A stretch of 64,000 bases of DNA. Source: Salinicoccus sp. RF5 (GTDB taxonomy: Bacteria; Bacillota; Bacilli; Staphylococcales; Salinicoccaceae). The position numbers and the translations under genes are program-made. The notes beneath the pieces were generated by a model. That model was not told the DNA's origin, ran no database searches, and saw only the letters and a list, made by a program, of their open reading frames with translations. The stretch is taken from contig NZ_JAJGRC010000001.1 in NCBI RefSeq assembly GCF_020786625.1, positions 434,001-498,000 of the forward strand. Reading direction: 5' to 3'. Shown here in pieces: positions 33,153-44,366 of the stretch; position 1 is the first letter of the stretch, and every line of letters begins with the position of its first letter.

Positions 33153-33901
33153 TATTTTTCACCCCCATAAATTTCAGTGCGTGATTTTATCTTTTCCACA
33201 AAAGGATGCTGCACATCGTCGGTGATGATGGATGCATCCTCTATGTCGGCAAATCTGATGAAAGCCGTACGATTGAATTTTGTGCTGTCTACCAGTGCAT
33301 ATGCATTCCTGGACTGGCGGATTGCACGACTCTTGATATACGCCTCCTCCTCTTCGGGAGTGGAAAGGCCATGCATCACATCCGCAGCATTTGCCCCGAT
33401 GAAACACTTGTCAAACGACAGCCTGCTGATCTTGTCGATCACTTCAGGTCCAACAACTGCTTTGGTGACCGGTTTGATCCTGCCCCCAAGTACATGGACC
33501 TGATGACCATTGCGTACCAGCTGCTCAATCAATGTGATACCATTGGTTACAATTGTAAGATTCTGCTGAGAGATGAATGGCACCATCTCATATGTCGTCG
33601 TGCCGGCATCTATGAAGATGATGTCGCCCTCTTCAATCATACTTGCTGCTTTTTGAGCGATTTTGATTTTTTTGGAAAGATTTCTTACAGATTTTTCCCC
33701 ATAATCTTCTTCCCTTTCAATTTGACTTATTGTAGCCCCGCCATGGATGCGCTCAAGCATCCCCTTTTCTTCAAGATACGTCAGATCCCTACGAATAGTA
33801 GGCGCACTGCTTGAAGTTATTTCTACAAGTTCATTGACTGAAGCCATCGTATTAGCATTCAAATAGTCCATTATTTTCTCGTATCTTTGATTGGTCAGCA
33901 T
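33152..33901 (-). CDS. fruR: DeoR-family fructose operon repressor
   Basis: A 249-residue regulator: N-terminal winged HTH (LTNQRYEKIMDYL...VNELVEITSSSAPTIRRDL) and a C-terminal DeoR sugar-phosphate sensor with DAGTTT and the VTNG motif. It should repress the operon until fructose 1-phosphate accumulates. I take the ATG at 33901 (AAGGTG upstream), which starts exactly at the conserved LTNQRYEKI block; the longer frame adds an unrelated acidic tail. It sits first in its own operon. Confidence 0.92.
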   Translation of the reverse strand: MLTNQRYEKIMDYLNANTMASVNELVEITSSSAPTIRRDLTYLEEKGMLERIHGGATISQIEREEDYGEKSVRNLSKKIKIAQKAASMIEEGDIIFIDAGTTTYEMVPFISQQNLTIVTNGITLIEQLVRNGHQVHVLGGRIKPVTKAVVGPEVIDKISRLSFDKCFIGANAADVMHGLSTPEEEEAYIKSRAIRQSRNAYALVDSTKFNRTAFIRFADIEDASIITDDVQHPFVEKIKSRTEIYGGEK

Positions 33902-33980
33902 TTCATCACCTTCTTCCATTAAAATATACTCCATTTTATAATCATAGTCAATCATAATCGTTCATAAACAATCAAAAAGA

Positions 33981-34014
33981 GCAAAAAAAAAGAAACGCCA
34001 GCATATGCTGACGT
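33981..34014 (-). terminator. Rho-independent terminator of the flotillin operon
   Basis: On the minus strand ACGTCAGCATATGCTGGCGT forms a near-perfect palindromic stem, then TTTCTTTTTTTTT. It overlaps the final codons' end of the 223-residue protein gene. Confidence 0.85.
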
Positions 34015-34685
34015 TATCTTCTGGATTTCGGTTTTCCGATGATTTCTGAAAAGATGACACCATTTACGATATCCTTGCGACCAAAGGAAAGGGATTCCTT
34101 TTGCACTTTCGGCTTTGGTTTTGGTTCCTCGGCTTTCGGCTGCCGGCGTGACCGCTCCCCAACCGCACCCGCTTCGATTTCATCTCTGCGGTTGCGCTCA
34201 GGCTGCCGTCGTGATTTCACTTCTTCACGGACCCTCTCAGCCCAATCATTGTTCTGTGAAGGATTTCTGGATTTCTCTCTGTATGGGTCCACAACCTTTT
34301 TGCCGACATTCGTTTCCTTTGCCTTCTCTTCAAGACTCCGGCCGAATGAGCGTTCAGACATCGGCCGCTGATTCGACTGCCTTTCTGCACGTTGTGTAGC
34401 AGGCCTTGAAGGGGCTGCCTCCTGTGCAGGCGGTCTCGAACTTTTTGGAGTCTGAGCTGTTTCACCGGAAAAACGACGTTCTATCTCTCCAACCATATCA
34501 TCAAAAAGTCCTTTTGATTCTCCACCAGAGTTTGATTGTCTCCTTCTGGGAGCAGACTGACTGGTTGGCCGATCCATCTTGCTTGGATCAATATTCCGCT
34601 CTTCATCTTTACCTTTATCCTTCTGGCTGGCGATCGCCGTGTAGATGATGCCGCCTATGAAGATAAGCAGAGGGAGTATTTCCAT
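34014..34685 (-). CDS. Membrane-anchored, disordered basic protein linked to flotillin
   Basis: A 223-residue protein with one N-terminal membrane segment (about residues 3-20) followed by ~200 residues rich in R, K, E, Q, S and P with no visible fold, ending in a short conserved-looking stretch (LSFGRKDIVNGVIFSEIIGKP). It begins 11 bases after floA stops, so it belongs to the nfeD-floA operon. A similar uncharacterised protein follows floA in staphylococci as I recall. A scaffold or RNA/phospholipid-binding role is possible but unproven. Confidence 0.7.
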   Translation of the reverse strand: MEILPLLIFIGGIIYTAIASQKDKGKDEERNIDPSKMDRPTSQSAPRRRQSNSGGESKGLFDDMVGEIERRFSGETAQTPKSSRPPAQEAAPSRPATQRAERQSNQRPMSERSFGRSLEEKAKETNVGKKVVDPYREKSRNPSQNNDWAERVREEVKSRRQPERNRRDEIEAGAVGERSRRQPKAEEPKPKPKVQKESLSFGRKDIVNGVIFSEIIGKPKSRR

Positions 34686-34696
34686 ATTATCACAGC

Positions 34697-35707
34697 CTAT
34701 TCATCATCTTGAGTATCGCGTGTCGGATCAGTCATCTTGTTGATCGAATCCCTCATGTTCGTATCCGCTTCGACATTCTTAAGGTTGTAGTAGTCGCTTA
34801 CCCCGATATTTCCACTTTTGAGTGCCTGGGCAAACGCGAGAGGCACTTCGGACTCGGCCTCTACAACTTTTGCGCGCATTTCCTGGACGCGTGCTTTCAT
34901 TTCCTGTTCTTGCGCTACGGCCATTGCACGACGTTCCTCAGCTTTAGCCTGTGCAATATTCTTGTCTGCCACAGCCTGTTCAGTCTGGAGGTCCGCACCA
35001 ATGTTCTTGCCGATGTCGACATCCGCGATATCAATGGATAGAATCTCGAAGGCTGTACCAGAATCCAATCCTTTGGAAAGGACGGTCTGGGAGATACGGT
35101 CCGGGTTTTCGAGAACGGCCGAGTGCTTGTCAGAAGAACCGATTGTGGAGACGATACCTTCGCCGACACGGGCAACAATCGTATCTTCACCGGCACCACC
35201 GACAAGGCGTTCAATATTCGCACGCACTGTAATGCGCGCTTTCGCCTTGACTTCGATACCATCCATCGCTACACCGGCGATAAAAGGTGTTTCGATGACT
35301 TTCGGATTGACGCTCATCTGCACAGCTTCAAGTACGTCACGACCTGCAAGGTCGATGGCAGCACACCTTTCGAATGTGAGGTTGATATCTGCCCGCTGTG
35401 CTGCAATCAGTGCATCAACGACACGGTCCACGTTACCGCCGGCCAGGAAGTGCGACTCCAGCTGGTTCGTCGTCACTTTAAGTCCTGCCTTGTGTGCTTT
35501 GATCATTGGCTCGATGACACGTTTAGGTCTGACACGCCTCAATCTCATACCTACAAGCGAGAATATACCTACATTGACACCTGCTGAAATTGCTGAAATC
35601 CATAAACCTACTGGTACGAATGACAGGAAGAAGGAAATGATGATGAAAGCAATTACTACCAGAAATATAATCATCAGTCCAGATCCTGTAATAAACATGG
35701 GATACAT
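34697..35707 (-). CDS. floA: Flotillin-like protein FloA
   Basis: A 336-residue membrane-associated scaffold of functional membrane microdomains. An N-terminal hairpin of two hydrophobic segments (about 5-27 and 29-50) anchors it; the SPFH-like domain follows ([18 protein letters not shown]...), with the [14 protein letters not shown]-type region and an EA-rich C-terminal coiled coil ([21 protein letters not shown]). It is encoded downstream of nfeD, its usual partner. In staphylococci FloA supports membrane-protein oligomerisation. Confidence 0.94.
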   Translation of the reverse strand: MYPMFITGSGLMIIFLVVIAFIIISFFLSFVPVGLWISAISAGVNVGIFSLVGMRLRRVRPKRVIEPMIKAHKAGLKVTTNQLESHFLAGGNVDRVVDALIAAQRADINLTFERCAAIDLAGRDVLEAVQMSVNPKVIETPFIAGVAMDGIEVKAKARITVRANIERLVGGAGEDTIVARVGEGIVSTIGSSDKHSAVLENPDRISQTVLSKGLDSGTAFEILSIDIADVDIGKNIGADLQTEQAVADKNIAQAKAEERRAMAVAQEQEMKARVQEMRAKVVEAESEVPLAFAQALKSGNIGVSDYYNLKNVEADTNMRDSINKMTDPTRDTQDDE

Positions 35708-35726
35708 TCACAACGCTCCTTTTGAA

Positions 35727-36410
35727 TTATTCTTCCATTGGACGAACGACAACACGTGTTCCTTCAACATGTATTACCTTTACCTCAACATCTCCAGCAA
35801 TGTAGCCACCTTCCGCTACTGCATCAATCCGCTCGTCCCCATACCTTATCGTACCCGAGGGCCGCAGCGGTGTGACGGTCTTGGCTGTCTCGCCGAGCAG
35901 ATAGGATCTGTCATCGAATGATGTATAACCCGATTCTGCATCTGTCGCATCCCTCAGAATCAGACGATTAAGGAATGGCAGCTTTTTCTTTTTCTTTTTC
36001 ACAAATATCACCCACTCGATTATAGCTAATAAAATGATGACGAGAATATAGATGCCGAACAGAAGCAGATTCCCGCTGACCAGAATCATACTCACTATTA
36101 TCATGATTCCGCCGAACAGTGCAAGGAAGCTACCGGTCATAAAAAGTCCCACGGTGATGAAAAGGGTACCGAGGGTGAAGAGGGTAACAACAACACCATT
36201 ATATTCACCGATGAGAAGATGTCCTGCATAGTAGACGATGATGGAGAGTATTGAAAGTATGCCGATGATACTGATGCTTTCGGAAAAGAGCTGGTAGATC
36301 AGCCCGAGGAAGAATATTGCTAATAAAATAAAGGCGACCAATGGCATGGTAACTACATCTCTGAAGGCAGTCATAATATTCCCTATCACAAATGCCTGAG
36401 TTACAGCCAT
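35727..36410 (-). CDS. NfeD family membrane protein (YqeZ-like)
   Basis: A 227-residue protein with about five membrane segments (residues 20-160) and a C-terminal OB-fold (SGTIRYGDERIDAVAEGGYIAGDVEVKVIHVEG), the NfeD layout lacking the ClpP-like protease domain of long forms. NfeD proteins work with flotillins. The ATG at 36410 follows GGAGGGG by 6 bases; the longer frame starts inside that site. In Bacillus yqeY lies between rpsU and this gene; here it is absent. Confidence 0.88.
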   Translation of the reverse strand: MAVTQAFVIGNIMTAFRDVVTMPLVAFILLAIFFLGLIYQLFSESISIIGILSILSIIVYYAGHLLIGEYNGVVVTLFTLGTLFITVGLFMTGSFLALFGGIMIIVSMILVSGNLLLFGIYILVIILLAIIEWVIFVKKKKKKLPFLNRLILRDATDAESGYTSFDDRSYLLGETAKTVTPLRPSGTIRYGDERIDAVAEGGYIAGDVEVKVIHVEGTRVVVRPMEE

Positions 36411-36472
36411 GTTAATCCCCTCCATTAAGTTCATTATACATGAAACCGCTGTATTATTAAATTGATTGCACT

Positions 36473-36499
36473 AAAAAAAGACAGCACAGTGTGCTGTCT
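36473..36499 (-). terminator. Rho-independent terminator after rpsU
   Basis: On the minus strand GACAGCACA and TGTGCTGTC pair around a two-base turn and run into TTTTTTT. Confidence 0.88.
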
Positions 36500-36528
36500 C
36501 TATATCGTGATTATCAGAGGGAGTCGAA

Positions 36529-36705
36529 CTATTTGAATTTACGTTTACGGGCAGCTTCAGATTTCTTCTTACGCTTTACGCTAGGCTTTTCGTAGAATTC
36601 TCTCTTACGAGCTTCCTGGATCGTACCGCTTTTAGAAACTGTGCGTTTGAAACGACGCAGCGCGTCTTCAATAGGTTCGTTCTTTTTAACTACTGTTTTA
36701 GACAT
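36529..36705 (-). CDS. rpsU: 30S ribosomal protein S21
   Basis: A 58-residue, strongly basic protein: [20 protein letters not shown] at the N-terminus and an Arg/Lys-rich end ([15 protein letters not shown]) identical in style to bacterial S21. It binds the small subunit near the anti-Shine-Dalgarno region. GGAGGGAAG precedes the ATG. It is transcribed alone from its own strong promoter and ended by its own terminator. Confidence 0.96.
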   Translation of the reverse strand: MSKTVVKKNEPIEDALRRFKRTVSKSGTIQEARKREFYEKPSVKRKKKSEAARKRKFK

Positions 36706-36769
36706 CGTCTTCCCTCCCTCCGGATAACAAAAACCTTACTTTTACATAGCAATTACTATGTACTCACAC

Positions 36770-36798
36770 ATTATAATATATTGTAAAAAGCGGGTCAA
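36770..36798 (-). promoter_or_regulatory. rpsU promoter
   Basis: Minus-strand TTGACC (36798-36793) and TATAAT (36775-36770) are 17 bp apart, directly downstream of the deoC stop. An inverted repeat TACATAG/CTATGTA in the transcribed leader (36742-36761) could form a hairpin before the ribosome site. Confidence 0.85.
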
Positions 36799-36806
36799 CT
36801 GCTAAT

Positions 36807-37472
36807 TCAATAACTGCTCTCACTTGTACCTCCGCTGACGATCTCCTTGCCGCTTGAGGCACCGATCCTTGTCGCGCCGCTCTCGATCATGAGTTTGGCA
36901 TCTTCAAATGAACGGACACCGCCGCTTGCTTTGACGCCCATATCTTCCCCAACGGTCAGGCGCATCAGCGTGATATCCTCCGCTTTGGCACCTTCGCCAT
37001 TGAATCCGGTCGAAGTCTTGACGAAGTCCGCGCCGCATCTTTTGCTCAGTTCACATGCTTTGACGATTTCATCGCTGTCGAGCAACGCCGTCTCAATGAT
37101 GACTTTAACCAGTACATCCTGGCCGGCTGCGTCGCATACGGCTTTGATGTCGTTGTATACAAGATCTTCATTGCCGGATTTCAATGCGCCGATGTTGATG
37201 ACCATATCGACTTCATCCGCTCCATTCTGGATGGCATTCATTGTTTCAAAGGCCTTGACTTCAGATGTTGTTGCTCCGAGCGGGAAACCGATGACGGTGC
37301 ACACTTTGACATCGCTGTCCTTAAGCAGGTCACTGCATGTTGAAACCCATGTCGGATTGATGCATACGCTGCAGAAATTGTATTCCATGGCTTCCTGGCA
37401 CAGCTCGAAGATCTGGTCCTGTGTTGCTCCAGGTTTAAGCAATGTATGATCGATATATTTTGATAGTTCCAT
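36807..37472 (-). CDS. deoC: Deoxyribose-phosphate aldolase
   Basis: A 221-residue class I aldolase splitting deoxyribose 5-phosphate into glyceraldehyde 3-phosphate and acetaldehyde. The N-terminal [11 protein letters not shown], the [12 protein letters not shown], the LVKVIIET lysine strand and the Schiff-base lysine in FVKTSTGF are all present, as is the [12 protein letters not shown] phosphate site. The last residues (GGTSESSY) are the short flexible tail with the conserved terminal tyrosine. Confidence 0.95.
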   Translation of the reverse strand: MELSKYIDHTLLKPGATQDQIFELCQEAMEYNFCSVCINPTWVSTCSDLLKDSDVKVCTVIGFPLGATTSEVKAFETMNAIQNGADEVDMVINIGALKSGNEDLVYNDIKAVCDAAGQDVLVKVIIETALLDSDEIVKACELSKRCGADFVKTSTGFNGEGAKAEDITLMRLTVGEDMGVKASGGVRSFEDAKLMIESGATRIGASSGKEIVSGGTSESSY

Positions 37473-37546
37473 AGTATCACTCCATTAGTTGTTGGGATCT
37501 GTTGACTGGTCCTATTCCATTATATACTAGTTGGACCATTCATACA

Positions 37547-38899
37547 TCAGATTGTGCGTTCGAGATAGGCATAGGCTTTGACCATCGGCTTCTCAAGCAC
37601 TTTGACGACCTCACCTTTGCTCACCGGATAGCCCGGCTCGGTGATTTTGACCTTGACGAGTTCGCCGGTCAATGAAGGATCGCCTTCGACTTCCACTTTA
37701 AGGTAGTTGTCCGAGTGCCCGATGAGTTTGCCGTCCTTCTCCTCCTCAGGGATGATTTCAAGTACATCTTCCTTGAACTGCTCTGCATATGAAGTTGCCA
37801 GTGCGTTTGACAATTCAATCAGGCGATGGACACGTTCATTCTTCGTCCCTTCATCCACCTGATCCGTCATCCGCGCCGCCGGAGTGCCCGTACGGATGGA
37901 ATATGGGAAGACGTGGAGTTCTGAGAAGTGGTGTTTTTTAATGAAGTCGAAGGTTTCCATGAACTCCTCTTCCGTCTCACCAGGGAAGCCGACGATGACA
38001 TCGCTTGTGATGGCGACGTTCGGCATGATTTCCTTCAGCTTGATGATGCGGGATTCGAAGAATTCCATAGTGTATTTCCTGCGCATGCGCTTGAGCACGG
38101 TATCGCTGCCCGACTGGATCGGTATATGCAGGTGGCGGACGATCTTATTGGAATCATTGATCACATCGATCACTTCATCCGTCAGTTGGCTGGCTTCGAT
38201 GCTGGAGATGCGCAGACGGTTCAGACCGTCCACTTGCTCCAGGTCACGGAGCAGCTGTGCAAGGTTGTAATCCTTGAGGTCCTCGCCATACCCCCCTGTA
38301 TGGATCCCGGTGAGGACGATTTCCTTATACCCTTCATCCACGAGCTGCTGCGCCTGCTCCACGACCTTTTCCGGGTCACGTGAGCGCATGAGGCCCCTGG
38401 CCCATGGAATGATGCAGAAGGTGCAGAAGTTGTTGCAGCCTTCCTGGATTTTCAGTGTGGCGCGTGTACGGTCCGTGAAGTAAGGTACATCCATCTCTTC
38501 GTATGTACGCTTCTTCATGATGTTCTTGACTCCGTTGATCGGCTGGCGCTCCTCATGGTACTGGTTTACGTAATCGATCAGCTTGTCACGGTCTTCAGTA
38601 CCGATGATGATGTCGACGCCTGGTATATTCATTATGTCTTTCGGTGCCGTCTGGGCATAGCAGCCTGTAACACAGACGACTGCATCCGGATTGTTCCGGA
38701 TGGCACGCCTGATGACCTGCCTGCTCTTCTTGTCTCCTGTATTCGTCACTGTACATGTGTTGATGACGAATACATCCGCATTCTGCGTGAAGTCGACACG
38801 GTCATAGCCTTCACCCTTGAAGAGCTGCCACATCGCTTCTGTTTCATAGTGGTTCACTTTACAGCCTAATGTATGGAATGCGATTGTTTTTTCGCTCAT
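37547..38899 (-). CDS. mtaB: tRNA t6A37 methylthiotransferase MtaB
   Basis: A 450-residue radical-SAM enzyme converting t6A37 to ms2t6A37 in tRNA. Domain order: N-terminal MTTase cluster domain (FHTLGCKVNHYE, INTCTVT, VTGCYAQ), central radical-SAM core with CNNFCTFCIIPWARG, and a C-terminal TRAM domain (GEVVKVLEKPMV region). It corresponds to Bacillus YqeV and keeps its place beside rsmE-prmA-dnaJ. A hairpin and a promoter-like TTGAAG-17-TATTAT lie just upstream (see findings), so it may have its own promoter. Confidence 0.95.
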   Translation of the reverse strand: MSEKTIAFHTLGCKVNHYETEAMWQLFKGEGYDRVDFTQNADVFVINTCTVTNTGDKKSRQVIRRAIRNNPDAVVCVTGCYAQTAPKDIMNIPGVDIIIGTEDRDKLIDYVNQYHEERQPINGVKNIMKKRTYEEMDVPYFTDRTRATLKIQEGCNNFCTFCIIPWARGLMRSRDPEKVVEQAQQLVDEGYKEIVLTGIHTGGYGEDLKDYNLAQLLRDLEQVDGLNRLRISSIEASQLTDEVIDVINDSNKIVRHLHIPIQSGSDTVLKRMRRKYTMEFFESRIIKLKEIMPNVAITSDVIVGFPGETEEEFMETFDFIKKHHFSELHVFPYSIRTGTPAARMTDQVDEGTKNERVHRLIELSNALATSYAEQFKEDVLEIIPEEEKDGKLIGHSDNYLKVEVEGDPSLTGELVKVKITEPGYPVSKGEVVKVLEKPMVKAYAYLERTI

Positions 38900-38953
38900 A
38901 AAAATCAGATCTTTCTTAAGTGGATTTGTGGTTCATCTGCCCCATATAATAGC

Positions 38954-38989
38954 ATAGCCTGCCCCTTTCTTCAATGAGAGGCAGGCTAT
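38954..38989. repeat. Perfect 10-bp inverted repeat at the end of rsmE
   Basis: ATAGCCTGCC (38954-38963) and GGCAGGCTAT (38980-38989) pair around a 16-base loop; the rsmE stop codon lies in one arm. No T-run follows, so termination is doubtful. Confidence 0.5.
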
Positions 38990-39711
38990 TCAAACGTGGC
39001 GCTGATGGCCGACAACGCATATAGGGGGGCCGTTTCGGCACGAAGTATCCTGGGGCCGAGACGAATGGAATTTTGGCCGGAAAGCGCCTCTGTTTCCGCT
39101 TCACTGAAGCCGCCCTCAGGGCCGAATATGAAAGCGATGCGGTCGCCTGCACTGAGGGCCTGGAGCGTTTCATGGAGACTTGCAGCCGGATTGGATGCAT
39201 TGCCTTCATAGGCGAACAGTACATGGTCGAAAGCATCGAGGGACAGCTCCTTCACAGCAGGCACGAAACCGATTTCCGGGATATGCTGCCTCCTGCTTTG
39301 TTCACTTGCTTCCCTGATGATCTTCATGTATCTTTCGATACGCTTCCGGCGCTTCTTTTCGTCAAGTTTCACGATGCTCCTGTCCGCATTATAGATGCTG
39401 AATGTATGGGCGCCGAGCTCCGTCGCCTTCTGGATCATCCAGTCAAACTTCTCGCCTTTCAAGAGCGGGCAGTAGACGATGATGTCGACGGGGAGTTCCG
39501 GTGATTCCTCCACCAGTTCCAGTGGACGGCATTCCACCGTCTCCCCGGCCGAGGTGATCTCGCATAGGAAAGTGTGCCGGCTGCCGTCCACCATGTGGAA
39601 GGCATCACCGGGCCTGAAACGCATCACATTCTTCATGTGGTGTGTATCATCAGCTGACGCTGTGAAAATCTCACCAATGCTTAATTTTTCATCCGTAAAG
39701 TATCGCTGCAT
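38986..39711 (-). CDS. rsmE: 16S rRNA m3U1498 methyltransferase
   Basis: A 241-residue SPOUT-class enzyme methylating U1498 in the decoding centre. An N-terminal PUA-like domain (YFTDEKLSIGEIF...) is followed by the knotted SPOUT domain with IFGPEGGFSEAE and LGPRILRAETAPLYAL. The ATG at 39711 starts exactly at the conserved Q-R-Y-F; the longer frame reads back into prmA. The start lies 5 bases past the prmA stop. Confidence 0.94.
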   Translation of the reverse strand: MQRYFTDEKLSIGEIFTASADDTHHMKNVMRFRPGDAFHMVDGSRHTFLCEITSAGETVECRPLELVEESPELPVDIIVYCPLLKGEKFDWMIQKATELGAHTFSIYNADRSIVKLDEKKRRKRIERYMKIIREASEQSRRQHIPEIGFVPAVKELSLDAFDHVLFAYEGNASNPAASLHETLQALSAGDRIAFIFGPEGGFSEAETEALSGQNSIRLGPRILRAETAPLYALSAISATFE

Positions 39712-39715
39712 GGTC

Positions 39716-40648
39716 TCACGCTTTCCTGGCCAGAATGCTGACCCAGCCATTTTCTTCAAGCACTTCCTCTATCGAGAAGCCGGCACCCTCCATATGCGCA
39801 ATGATATCATCACGTGCTTCCGTAATGATTCCGGACGCTATGAAGTTGCCGCCCGCATTCAGGAGTTCATGCGCATCATCGATCATGTCATCGATGATAT
39901 GGGCGAGGATGTTCGCAATGATGATGTCGTATGTGCCTGTTTCCGACTTCAGAAGATCGCCCGTTTCAAGCACGATGTCCTCTGCACATCCATTCAATTC
40001 GAAGTTTTCCCTGGCGACCTTTATGGACAGTTCATCGATATCCGTCGCCTTGAGGTCCCTCGCCCCCATCAGGTGGGAGCCGATCGTCAGAATGCCCGAT
40101 CCCGTGCCGACATCAATGATCTTGTGTTCCGGTTTGACCGTATTCTCAATCATTTTGAGGCACATGCTGGTCGTCGGATGATCACCTGTGCCGAAAGCCA
40201 TGCCAGGATCTAGTTTGATCAGCTTATCATCCGGCTGGAATTCGTAGTCCTCAAGTTCCCACGACGGCACGATGACGAACTGTTCGGAGACGCGGAAGCT
40301 GTGGAAATACTTCTTCCATTCGTTTTCCCAGTCCTCTTCGTTGATTTCCTTGGTTCCGATGACGATGGCAGACTTCTCGTCGAGCGGCTGCGACTCGATG
40401 AAATCATGGATTTCACCGAGTCTTCCCTCAATGTCTGCAGTCTCGTCAAAATAGACGATGATCCGAATGTCGCTTTCCGGATAATCCTTCGGATCGAGGC
40501 GGTATTTATCGTCGAAGTCATCGATCTTCTGCTTCAGAATATCCAGTGAATGCTCGACGGAGATCCCTTTTGATATCGAATTGAGGAACAGTGCAAAGGC
40601 CTCTTCATTGCTTTCCTTCGTCTGGATGGATACTTCATGCCATTTCAT
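39716..40648 (-). CDS. prmA: Ribosomal protein L11 methyltransferase
   Basis: A 310-residue SAM-dependent enzyme that trimethylates ribosomal protein L11. An N-terminal substrate-recognition domain is followed by the methyltransferase fold with DVGTGSGILTI, ATDIDELSIKVA and IIANILAHII. The ATG lies 2 bases after the dnaJ stop, so it is translated from the heat-shock transcript, as in other Bacillales. Confidence 0.95.
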   Translation of the reverse strand: MKWHEVSIQTKESNEEAFALFLNSISKGISVEHSLDILKQKIDDFDDKYRLDPKDYPESDIRIIVYFDETADIEGRLGEIHDFIESQPLDEKSAIVIGTKEINEEDWENEWKKYFHSFRVSEQFVIVPSWELEDYEFQPDDKLIKLDPGMAFGTGDHPTTSMCLKMIENTVKPEHKIIDVGTGSGILTIGSHLMGARDLKATDIDELSIKVARENFELNGCAEDIVLETGDLLKSETGTYDIIIANILAHIIDDMIDDAHELLNAGGNFIASGIITEARDDIIAHMEGAGFSIEEVLEENGWVSILARKA

Positions 40649-40650
40649 AT

Positions 40651-41775
40651 CTAGTCACCCTTAAAGAATCGTTTTGTCTTGTCGAAGAAATTCTCATTCT
40701 GCTCGGTGATGTCTTCGCCGCCATGTTCGGCAAGCTGCCGGAACAGATCTGCTTCACGATCTGTAAGCTTGGTCGGCGTAACGACCTTCACAGTGACGAA
40801 CTGGTCACCGTAGCCATATCCATGGACGTTCTTCACGCCTTTTTCCTTGAGGCGGAAGCGTTTGCCGGACTGGGTGCCTGCAGGAATCGTAAGCACAACT
40901 TCCGAGCTCAATGTCGGTACTTTCACTTCATCACCGAGCGCCGCCTGTGCAAATGAAATCGGCAGTTCGAAGTGGATGTCATCGCCGTCCCTTGTGAACC
41001 TGGAGTCCGGTCTGACGCGGAACACGATATAGAGGTCTCCCGCCGGTCCACCGTTGATTCCAGGGTCGCCTTTACCCTGCAGTCTGATCTGCTGGCCATT
41101 GTCGACACCCTCAGGGACAGTGACTTCAATCTGAACGTCTTTCGTAACAGTGCCGGCACCTTTACAGCTGTTGCAAGGATCCTCTATCTCTTCCCCTGAA
41201 CCGTTGCAGGTCGGACATGTGCGTTCGGTCTGTACCCTGCCGAATGGTGTATTCTGCTCTACAGCTACACGGCCGGCACCGGAGCACATCTTACATGTCG
41301 ATTTGGATGTGCCTGGCTTCGCACCGGTACCGTCGCAAGTATCACAGTTGACTTCTTTTTTGATTGTGATGGTCTTGGTGACACCGAAGACGGCCTCATC
41401 AAAGTTGACGGTCATCGTATATTGAAGGTCGTCACCTTTCCTAGGTGCATTCGGATCCATTCTGGAGCCGCCGCCGAAGAATGAGCTGAATATATCCTCG
41501 AATCCGCCGAATCCGCCGGCGCTGCTGAATCCGCCACCGCCGCCAAACTGCTGGTTCATGCCTTCATGGCCAAAGCGGTCGTACTGCGCCCGCTTGTCCT
41601 CGTCACTCAATATTTCATAGGCTTCCGATATTTCCTTGAACTTTTCATCGGAACCTTCTTCCTTATTTATATCCGGATGGTACTTTTTCGAGAGCTTTCG
41701 GTAGGCCTTCTTTATTTCATCCTTTGAAGCACCTTTACCGACGCCAAGCACCTCATAATAATCTTTTTTCGCCAT
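40651..41775 (-). CDS. dnaJ: Co-chaperone DnaJ
   Basis: A 374-residue full-length (type A) DnaJ: J domain with HPD in KKYHPDINK (residues ~31-38), a Gly/Phe-rich linker (~70-105), four zinc-binding CxxCxGxG repeats ([32 protein letters not shown] at about 146-210) and the C-terminal substrate domains. It stimulates DnaK ATPase. A terminator-like hairpin stands between dnaK and this gene, so its dose may be lower than that of DnaK. Confidence 0.97.
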   Translation of the reverse strand: MAKKDYYEVLGVGKGASKDEIKKAYRKLSKKYHPDINKEEGSDEKFKEISEAYEILSDEDKRAQYDRFGHEGMNQQFGGGGGFSSAGGFGGFEDIFSSFFGGGSRMDPNAPRKGDDLQYTMTVNFDEAVFGVTKTITIKKEVNCDTCDGTGAKPGTSKSTCKMCSGAGRVAVEQNTPFGRVQTERTCPTCNGSGEEIEDPCNSCKGAGTVTKDVQIEVTVPEGVDNGQQIRLQGKGDPGINGGPAGDLYIVFRVRPDSRFTRDGDDIHFELPISFAQAALGDEVKVPTLSSEVVLTIPAGTQSGKRFRLKEKGVKNVHGYGYGDQFVTVKVVTPTKLTDREADLFRQLAEHGGEDITEQNENFFDKTKRFFKGD

Positions 41776-41805
41776 TCTATCGCCTCCAACCTGTATACTA
41801 TATCA

Positions 41806-41844
41806 TTTAAAAAAGTCAAAGCCAACAGCATTGGCTTTGACTTT
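41806..41844 (-). terminator. Intra-operon terminator between dnaK and dnaJ
   Basis: On the minus strand AAAGTCAAAGCCAA and TTGGCTTTGACTTT form a 14-bp stem with a five-base loop, followed by TTTAAATG. It lies in the 94-base dnaK-dnaJ gap and probably attenuates transcription. Confidence 0.75.
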
Positions 41845-41869
41845 CATCAATCAGAAATTGATATCATAA

Positions 41870-43717
<1,848 letters not shown>

Positions 43718-43748
43718 TTATAGAAAATTTTCATTCGGTGCTGTACTG

Positions 43749-44366
43749 CTATTCGCTTACTTTGACCATGCTCGGGCGGATGACCCTGTCCTTCAGGATG
43801 TAGCCCTTCTGGAATTCCTCGATGACGATACCGTCATCTTCGTCGGAAGCTTCCGTCATCACGGCCTGGTGATAGTTCGGGTCGAACGGTTGTCCGACAC
43901 TCTCTATTTCCCTTACATCATGCTTCATCAATGTGTTGACGAGATCGTTGTAGACCATCTCCACACCTTTGAGGAGGGAATTGAACGAGTCGGAGTCCCC
44001 TTCAATCTTGAGTGCACGTTCGAAGTTGTCTATGATCGGGAGCAGATCCTCGACGATGTCCTGGTTCTTGTACTTGTTGTTAGTTTCCATTTCCTGGCGG
44101 TTCCTGCGCTTGAAGTTTTCAAATTCCGCATAGAGTTTCAGGTACTTGTTCTCTTCTGTTTCCACCTGTTGCTTCAATGCTTCAATCTCTTCCTCTTTCG
44201 CTTTCAGTTCTGAATCTGCTTCATCCCCGTCATCTGCTTCGACATCGGCTGCATCTTCAACCGCCACGTCTTCAGTTTCAGTTTGGGAGGTTTCTTGTGT
44301 TTCCTCTTCAGAAGCCTGTTCATCAAGCTCCTGCTCCAATTCTTCCTTGGCTTTATTTTCTGTCAC
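43749..44366 (-). CDS. grpE: Nucleotide exchange factor GrpE
   Basis: A 205-residue DnaK partner: ~60 acidic disordered residues, a long coiled coil (ELKAKEEEIEALKQQVETEENKYL), and the beta domain with the DNFERAL and GYILKDRVIRPSMVKVS motifs. I choose the GTG at 44366, 8 bases after AAGGAG; a GTG at 44375 abuts that site. The start overlaps the end of hrcA by 14 bases. Confidence 0.95.
   Translation of the reverse strand: MTENKAKEELEQELDEQASEEETQETSQTETEDVAVEDAADVEADDGDEADSELKAKEEEIEALKQQVETEENKYLKLYAEFENFKRRNRQEMETNNKYKNQDIVEDLLPIIDNFERALKIEGDSDSFNSLLKGVEMVYNDLVNTLMKHDVREIESVGQPFDPNYHQAVMTEASDEDDGIVIEEFQKGYILKDRVIRPSMVKVSE

Noticed and set aside
34818-35921. 367-codon open frame antisense to floA
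   Set aside because: Composition is Ser/Pro/Thr-rich nonsense typical of the complement of a coding frame; floA is certain.
36410-36529. A yqeY gene between rpsU and nfeD as in Bacillus
   Set aside because: The gap holds only the rpsU terminator; no coding frame fits.
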